Below, one piece after another: positions 23,000 through 27,548 of a stretch of DNA of 27,548 nt. Each line of letters opens with the position of its first letter. Positions within the stretch are counted from its first letter, which is position 1. Both the position numbers and the translations under genes were made by a program. Below the pieces are notes generated by a model. That model saw only the letters and a list, made by a program, of their open reading frames with translations, was not told the DNA's origin and ran no database searches. The DNA comes from Muribaculaceae bacterium (GTDB taxonomy: Bacteria; Bacteroidota; Bacteroidia; Bacteroidales; Muribaculaceae): NCBI GenBank assembly GCA_017545095.1, contig JAFYCU010000158.1:1-27548 (forward strand). The letters run 5' to 3'.

Positions 23000-24040
23000 C
23001 TACTCTGTTGAAAAATCGAAGAAAATCACACGCCTGTATTCCTCATCGGGCATGAGCAACTGCGAGGGGAACTGGGGTTTGTTGGGTGCATCGGGCAGCC
23101 CTTGGCACTCAATGGCCACACCATCATAGTCGTGGTAAACTGCGCCACCCTTGCCCGTTGGGCATCCTTCGAGCCAGTTGCCGGTATAGATTTGCACGGC
23201 CGGTTGGTCGGTAACCACCTCCACCACGCGGCCGCTGTCGCGGTGCCGGAGCACAGCGGCCGTGCGCAAAAGCTGTCGGCCTTTAGGATCAATCACCCAG
23301 CAGTTGTCGTAACCTTTTCCGTAATTCAAGGCGGGAAAATCCCGCTTCATATCGCGTCCCAGCGGCTTGAAACTGGTGAAGTCCATGGGGGTGCCAGCCA
23401 CAGGAGCCAGTTCACCAGTAGGAATAAGCGTGTCGTCGGTAGGCAGCCAGCGCACAGCATCCATCAGCAGCTCGTGGTCGAGGACACTCCCCTCACCTGC
23501 CAAATTAAAATAGGTGTGGTTGGTGAGATTCACCACCGTGGGTGCATCGGTCACAGCATTAAGCTCAATCTTGAGGATGTTGTCTTCGGTCCAGGTGTAG
23601 GCCACACGAGCAGTAAGTTCTCCCGGGTAATGCTCGTCACCATCGGGACTTACTAAAGTGAACACCACTCGGTTGTTTTCCTCCATCTCGAAGTCCCAAA
23701 TCTGGTTTTGGAACCCCTCGGGACCGCCATGCAGTGCGTTGGGGCCATTGTTGATGGCCAACTGATGCACCTTTCCGTCCACCTCGAGATGTCCACCGGC
23801 GATGCGATTGGCATATCGGCCAGGTATCTTGCCCATGCACGGGCCATCGTAGAGATAATCGTCGGCAGCAGCATAACCCAGCACCACATCGGCCAAGTAC
23901 CCTTGATTGTCGGGCACCACAATGGAATTGATGCCAGCGCCGAGTGATGAGAGCACAACGTGTGCCCCGCTTTCGTTCTCGAGCGTAATCAGCGTGATTT
24001 CGCCTTTAGGCGATGCACAGGTTTCGATGAAATGCTTCAT
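23000..24040 (-). CDS. galM: Aldose 1-epimerase (galactose mutarotase)
   Basis: The 346-residue enzyme interconverts alpha and beta galactose or glucose. It has the GalM beta-sandwich signatures GKIPGRYANRI, NNGPNALHGGPEGF with a catalytic His, LTNHTYFNLAG with the second His, and VAIECQGLPDAPNKP with the catalytic Glu near the C-terminus. No signal peptide is present, so it is cytoplasmic. It begins 3 nt after the galK stop and is the last gene of that operon. Confidence 0.95.
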   Translation of the reverse strand: MKHFIETCASPKGEITLITLENESGAHVVLSSLGAGINSIVVPDNQGYLADVVLGYAAADDYLYDGPCMGKIPGRYANRIAGGHLEVDGKVHQLAINNGPNALHGGPEGFQNQIWDFEMEENNRVVFTLVSPDGDEHYPGELTARVAYTWTEDNILKIELNAVTDAPTVVNLTNHTYFNLAGEGSVLDHELLMDAVRWLPTDDTLIPTGELAPVAGTPMDFTSFKPLGRDMKRDFPALNYGKGYDNCWVIDPKGRQLLRTAAVLRHRDSGRVVEVVTDQPAVQIYTGNWLEGCPTGKGGAVYHDYDGVAIECQGLPDAPNKPQFPSQLLMPDEEYRRVIFFDFSTE

Positions 24041-24043
24041 GGC

Positions 24044-25177
24044 TCATTCACATTTGTGCGCCCCATCGCTGATTACTACGGGATAGACTACCGGCTCATG
24101 ACCATATTTGGCATTGAACTTATCGCAGGCAGTGGCGATGAAACGGTCGCACAGTTCATTCTTGACCAAGTTGATGGTGCATCCGCCAAAGCCACCGCCC
24201 ATGATGCGCGAGCCAGTAACGCCACACTCACGGGCAATGTCGTTCAGGAAGTCGAGTTCCTCGCAACTCACCTCATAGTCCTTGGAAAGGCCGTGGTGAG
24301 TCTCATACATGCAACGTCCCACCGTGTCGAAGTCGCCTCGCTGCAAGGCATCGCACACGTCGAGCACACGCTGCTTCTCCCCAATCACATAACGAGCACG
24401 CATGTAGTCCTCCTCGCTCACTCGGTCTTTGGCGGCATCGAGCATGGCCATGTCGGCATCGCGCAGGGTGTCAACGCCCAGGGTAGCTGCCACGCGTTCG
24501 CACGACTGACGGCGCCTGTTGTAGGGCGAATCCACCAGCTCATGCTTCACCTTGCTGTCGAGCAGCACAAGTGTATAGCCTTCGGCCTTGAAGGGGTAAT
24601 ATGCATATTCCAACGACCGGCAGTCGAGACGCATCAGGTGGTCCTTCTTGCCAAACACCGAGGCAAACTGATCCATGATGCCACAGTTCACCCCGCAGTA
24701 GTTGTGTTCGGTGCTTTGACCAATCAGGGCAAGCTCGAATTTATCGATCTTGTTGTCGTTGAACATGTCGTTCAGAGCAAAGGCAAAGCACGATTCCAGC
24801 GCCGCGCTCGACGAAAGACCTGCTCCCAAAGGCACATTGCCGGCAAACACAGCATCAAAACCGCGCACGATGAATCCACGCTTCATCACCTCGCGGCAAA
24901 CGCCAAAGATGTAACGTGCCCACTGCTCCTGCGGTGCGTCCTCCTCGCGAAGGCCAAACTCGCAATAGGCGTCCAAATCGACACTGCAAACGCGCACGCG
25001 ATCAGTGCCATTAATATTGATTTCGGCCATGATGCACTTGTCGATGGCTCCAGGGAACACGAAGCCTCCATTATAGTCGGTGTGCTCGCCAATCAGGTTG
25101 ATGCGACCTGCCGAAGCGTAAATCGCACCTTGTGTGCCAAAACGGCTGTAAAACAGTGATTTGATTCTCTCTTTCAT
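24044..25177 (-). CDS. galK: Galactokinase
   Basis: The 377-residue GHMP kinase phosphorylates galactose at C1, the entry to the Leloir pathway. It shows the galactokinase signature GRINLIGEHTDYNGGFVFP (about 25-43), the ATP-binding GHMP motif PLGAGLSSSAALE, the catalytic Asp in CGIMDQFAS, and MGGGFGGCTI near the end. The 58-nt gap to the upstream symporter has no consensus promoter, so galK and galM may be read from the symporter promoter. Confidence 0.96.
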   Translation of the reverse strand: MKERIKSLFYSRFGTQGAIYASAGRINLIGEHTDYNGGFVFPGAIDKCIMAEININGTDRVRVCSVDLDAYCEFGLREEDAPQEQWARYIFGVCREVMKRGFIVRGFDAVFAGNVPLGAGLSSSAALESCFAFALNDMFNDNKIDKFELALIGQSTEHNYCGVNCGIMDQFASVFGKKDHLMRLDCRSLEYAYYPFKAEGYTLVLLDSKVKHELVDSPYNRRRQSCERVAATLGVDTLRDADMAMLDAAKDRVSEEDYMRARYVIGEKQRVLDVCDALQRGDFDTVGRCMYETHHGLSKDYEVSCEELDFLNDIARECGVTGSRIMGGGFGGCTINLVKNELCDRFIATACDKFNAKYGHEPVVYPVVISDGAHKCE

Positions 25178-25235
25178 TGTAAATAAATATTAGGTTGTTG
25201 ATATTCAGATTCATCCGAAGTGGCATTTGCTGCCA

Positions 25236-26675
25236 TCACCACGCATCCAGGTCTTGCGCAATCTCAGGCATCTGGCTGGCAGTGAAACTTGGCTCGGCGA
25301 TGCCTACGCGTTTTTGCCGCCTATAGTTCTCGAGCAAACGAAACGCATAGCGCCCAAGCAGCACGATGGCCACCAAATTGCAGGCCGTGAGCAATGCCAT
25401 GAACACATCGCCCAAACTCCACACCACCTCTAAGCTCGCCACAGCGCCAAAGAGCACTAACACACCAGCCGACAGCACGCGGTAGACCGAGAGCACCCAC
25501 CGGCGGCGTGTGAGAAACAGCACATTGGCCTCGCCGTAGTAGTAATTGCCAATGATGCTGCTGAACGCGAACAACAAGATGGCGATAGCGACAAACGTGG
25601 TGCCCAAGGAGCCCACCTGCGACTGCAACGAAACCTGCGTGAGAACGATGCCATTCAGATTGGTGTCGGCATAAACGCCACTAATCAAGATGATGAATGC
25701 CGTGCACGAGCACACCAGCAAGGTGTCGGTGTAAACACCCAGCGTCTGAATCAAGCCCTGCTTAACGGGGTGACTCACATGAGCTGCGGCAGCCACATTG
25801 GGAGCCGACCCCTCTCCGGCCTCGTTGCTGAACAAGCCGCGCTTGATGCCCATCATCATCGTCATGCCTATAGCGCCGCCTGTGGCCTGGCCAAAGCCAA
25901 AAGCACTCTCAACGATTACTTTGAGCACATGAGGTAAAAGGCTGATATTCATCAGCACAATCACCAGTGCAAGCACAAAATAGCCTATGGCCATAATCGG
26001 CACTAACACGCTGCTCACACGGGCAATGCGATGAATGCCGCCAAACACAATCACCAAAGCCAAGGCGGCTATCGCAACCCCTGTCATCCACGATTCGAAT
26101 CCAAATGCCTCGCTCATGGCACTGCAAATGGTGTTGGACTGTATGGAGTTATACGACAATCCAAACGTCAGTGTGAGTAGCACGGCAAATGTTACAGCCA
26201 TTGGACGGTTGTGCAGGCCATGCAAGATGTAATAGGCCGGACCGCCCACGAAGGAGTGGCGGTTTTCACGTTTATAGAGCTGGGCCAACGTGCTCTCGAC
26301 AAAAGCCGTGGCTCCGCCGATGAGCGCAATCACCCACATCCAGAACACAGCACCGGGGCCGCCAATGGCAATAGCCGTGGCCACTCCAGCCAAATTGCCG
26401 GTGCCCACACGTGTAGCCACCGAGACGGCAAATGCCTGGAACGAAGACACATGGTGGGCGTTACCTCGAGGAGAACCGAAATTATCACCCAGCAAACGAA
26501 CCATCTCGCGAAGCATGGTGAACTGCACAAAGCGAGTGCGACAGGTGAAAACCAGCCCACAAACAATCAATGTGCCTATCATGATGTAGGTCCACAAAAA
26601 GTCGCCTACCTCGGTAATAGACTCATTCAGCCACCCATCGGCGGCAAGCAGCGACGATAATGATTCAACTTTCAT
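25236..26675 (-). CDS. Alanine (amino acid):sodium symporter, AGCS family
   Basis: The 479-residue protein has about ten to eleven hydrophobic segments and AGCS signatures: SVATRVGTGNLAGVATAIAIGGPGAVFWMW, GGPAYYIL, and the family-characteristic GIKRGLFSNEAGEGSAPNVAAAAHVSHPVKQGL. It imports alanine, glycine or related amino acids with Na+. Cytoplasmic ends are basic (LLENYRRQKR near the C-terminus). It precedes galK on the same strand, an unusual pairing with galactose genes. Confidence 0.92.
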   Translation of the reverse strand: MKVESLSSLLAADGWLNESITEVGDFLWTYIMIGTLIVCGLVFTCRTRFVQFTMLREMVRLLGDNFGSPRGNAHHVSSFQAFAVSVATRVGTGNLAGVATAIAIGGPGAVFWMWVIALIGGATAFVESTLAQLYKRENRHSFVGGPAYYILHGLHNRPMAVTFAVLLTLTFGLSYNSIQSNTICSAMSEAFGFESWMTGVAIAALALVIVFGGIHRIARVSSVLVPIMAIGYFVLALVIVLMNISLLPHVLKVIVESAFGFGQATGGAIGMTMMMGIKRGLFSNEAGEGSAPNVAAAAHVSHPVKQGLIQTLGVYTDTLLVCSCTAFIILISGVYADTNLNGIVLTQVSLQSQVGSLGTTFVAIAILLFAFSSIIGNYYYGEANVLFLTRRRWVLSVYRVLSAGVLVLFGAVASLEVVWSLGDVFMALLTACNLVAIVLLGRYAFRLLENYRRQKRVGIAEPSFTASQMPEIAQDLDAW

Positions 26676-26679
26676 GCTG

Positions 26680-26737
26680 CAAATTTACAAAAAAAATGGC
26701 AAAAGAATGTCCATATAAAAAAAGAATTGTAATTTTG
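26680..26737. promoter_or_regulatory. Divergent promoter region (symporter / RDD gene)
   Basis: On the minus strand TAAATTTG (26687-26680) lies 4 nt before the symporter ATG, so its transcript would be nearly leaderless; the TTG partner is not well spaced. On the plus strand TAATTTTG at 26730-26737 would give a leader of about 215 nt before the RDD gene. Confidence 0.5.
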
Positions 26738-26960
26738 CACGCGATAACGCATGGGTATATCACCGATGGACTGTTCCGATAACATCAACGGCATTGCTCG
26801 TCAATGATGGCTCATCAAACATCAACATCCTATTTACCAGATGGATGACAATAAATATCTCAAGTTTTAATATAAAAAAACGAACATCCCTTAAATCCAC
26901 ACTGTAGTCTCCTATAGTTTCACCACACTTTCATCACTAATCCAAAAAATCTAACTTACT
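26738..26960 (+). other. Leader of the RDD gene
   Basis: The 223-nt stretch between the plus-strand promoter and the RDD start is AT-rich and has no strong hairpin. Two tiny overlapping frames exist: MAHQTSTSYLPDG and, via an ATGGATGA overlap, MDDNKYLKF. Neither has support beyond its start and stop codons. Confidence 0.4.
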
Positions 26961-27548
26961 ATGTCCAACTCCAGTATTCTCACGGGACAATATGTGCAAC
27001 TGCATCAAACGCCAGCCAGCTTGGGCGACCGCCTGCTGGCACAACTGATTGATTTCATAATCATTTCTGTTTATGTGTCCGGAATGGGCTTAATAATTGA
27101 CAAATTGCCGAACGCTTTGCTCTGGGATGACTATTATTATGTGGGAACGATATGCGTTGTTGCCCTGCTCATTGTTCCTACCATTTTCTATCATCCCGCT
27201 TGTGAGTGGTTCAATCATGGGCAAAGTCTTGGCAAGAAAGTGATGAATTGCCGTGTGGTGATGGCCGATGGTTCCACCCCCACCCTGGCCAGCTATCTGA
27301 TGCGATGGCTGCTATATCCGATTGAGGTGTTTGTCACGGGAGGATTGGGTGTGATAGCCATTTTGTTCAGCGAGCGCAACCAGCGATTTGGCGACATGGC
27401 CGCCGGCACCATGGTCATCAAGTGCAACGCGCTGGCCGATCAACGTGTGAGCTTGAACGACTTCTATTTTGTGTATCAAGGCTACCAGCCTGAGTTCTCT
27501 GAAGCATCCAACCTGTCGCTGCGCCAAGTCGAACTGATCAGTCGCACA
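26961..27548 (+). CDS. RDD-family membrane protein (partial, runs off the window)
   Basis: 196 codons are visible from ATG 26961 to the window end with no stop. The N-terminal RDD domain begins with PASLGDRLLAQLIDFII (Arg and Asp of the motif), followed by membrane segments at about 29-48, 64-80 and 120-140, the SLGKKVMNCRVV and RFGDMAAGTMVIK motifs after them, and a soluble region from about 155. RDD proteins are small membrane proteins of mostly unknown role. The first residues and the start are typical. The C-terminus and any downstream operon are outside the window. Confidence 0.85.
   Translation, partial: MSNSSILTGQYVQLHQTPASLGDRLLAQLIDFIIISVYVSGMGLIIDKLPNALLWDDYYYVGTICVVALLIVPTIFYHPACEWFNHGQSLGKKVMNCRVVMADGSTPTLASYLMRWLLYPIEVFVTGGLGVIAILFSERNQRFGDMAAGTMVIKCNALADQRVSLNDFYFVYQGYQPEFSEASNLSLRQVELISRT

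Noticed and set aside
23960..25159. 399-codon plus-strand frame opposite galK
   Set aside because: It is a shadow of galK caused by codon bias. The minus strand encodes intact galactokinase motifs.
26804..26873. Tiny overlapping frames in the RDD leader
   Set aside because: At 9-13 codons they are expected by chance and have no supporting signal.
1..27548. CRISPR array
   Set aside because: No series of regularly spaced direct repeats with unique spacers was seen. The tandem repeats present have units of 7-14 nt without spacers.

Overview
The window looks like chromosomal DNA of a gut-type member of the order Bacteroidales (Prevotella/Muribaculaceae-like). The evidence is the repeated Bacteroidota promoter form TTG-N19/20-TAnnTTTG, the near absence of Shine-Dalgarno sequences, and the conserved run DUF1599 - BT_3928-like protein - tpiA. 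The species cannot be named from sequence alone. Coding DNA is moderately GC-rich, while the retron region and several intergenic spacers are visibly AT-richer.

Layout: (1) 1-442 is the end of a formylglycine-generating-enzyme (sulfatase-modifying) domain protein with an in-frame TAG. (2) 443-1033 is a long gene-free stretch with a 26-nt-arm inverted repeat, a tandem repeat, a clean promoter and a structured leader or small RNA. (3) 1034-3057 is rtcB-prfH, an RNA ligase plus release-factor-H pair that fits an RNA/ribosome repair module. (4) An FtsX/LolE-like permease (minus) is followed by a Yip1-type membrane protein and smpB (plus). (5) 5653-7083 is a retron: its own promoter, an msr-msd RNA recognised by a 20-bp a1/a2 inverted repeat with internal hairpins, a retron reverse transcriptase with NAxxH, YADD and VTG motifs, and a terminator. 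No effector gene adjoins it. (6) tRNA-Ser(CGA), then rpe, a DedA protein and a UDG-fold protein (minus). (7) A Wza-like export lipoprotein (plus). (8) tpiA, a DoxX/MauE-like membrane protein and a DUF1599 protein (minus operon). (9) tRNA with CAT anticodon among decaying repeats. (10) SH3-domain protein, acyl-ACP thioesterase, aroC and ybaK (minus). (11) Thioredoxin-fold lipoprotein-like/secreted protein and a CDF metal transporter (plus). (12) purL (plus). (13) galM, galK and an alanine/sodium symporter (minus). (14) A partial RDD membrane protein (plus).

Most genes are housekeeping (central carbon metabolism, purines, chorismate, galactose, translation quality control). The accessory content is concentrated in 443-7083, where RNA repair (rtcB-prfH), ribosome rescue (smpB) and a retron lie within about 6 kb. 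The retron without a recognisable toxin/effector, with an open reading frame running through its whole RNA, is the most interesting feature. The structured rtcB leader and the large inverted repeat before it come next.
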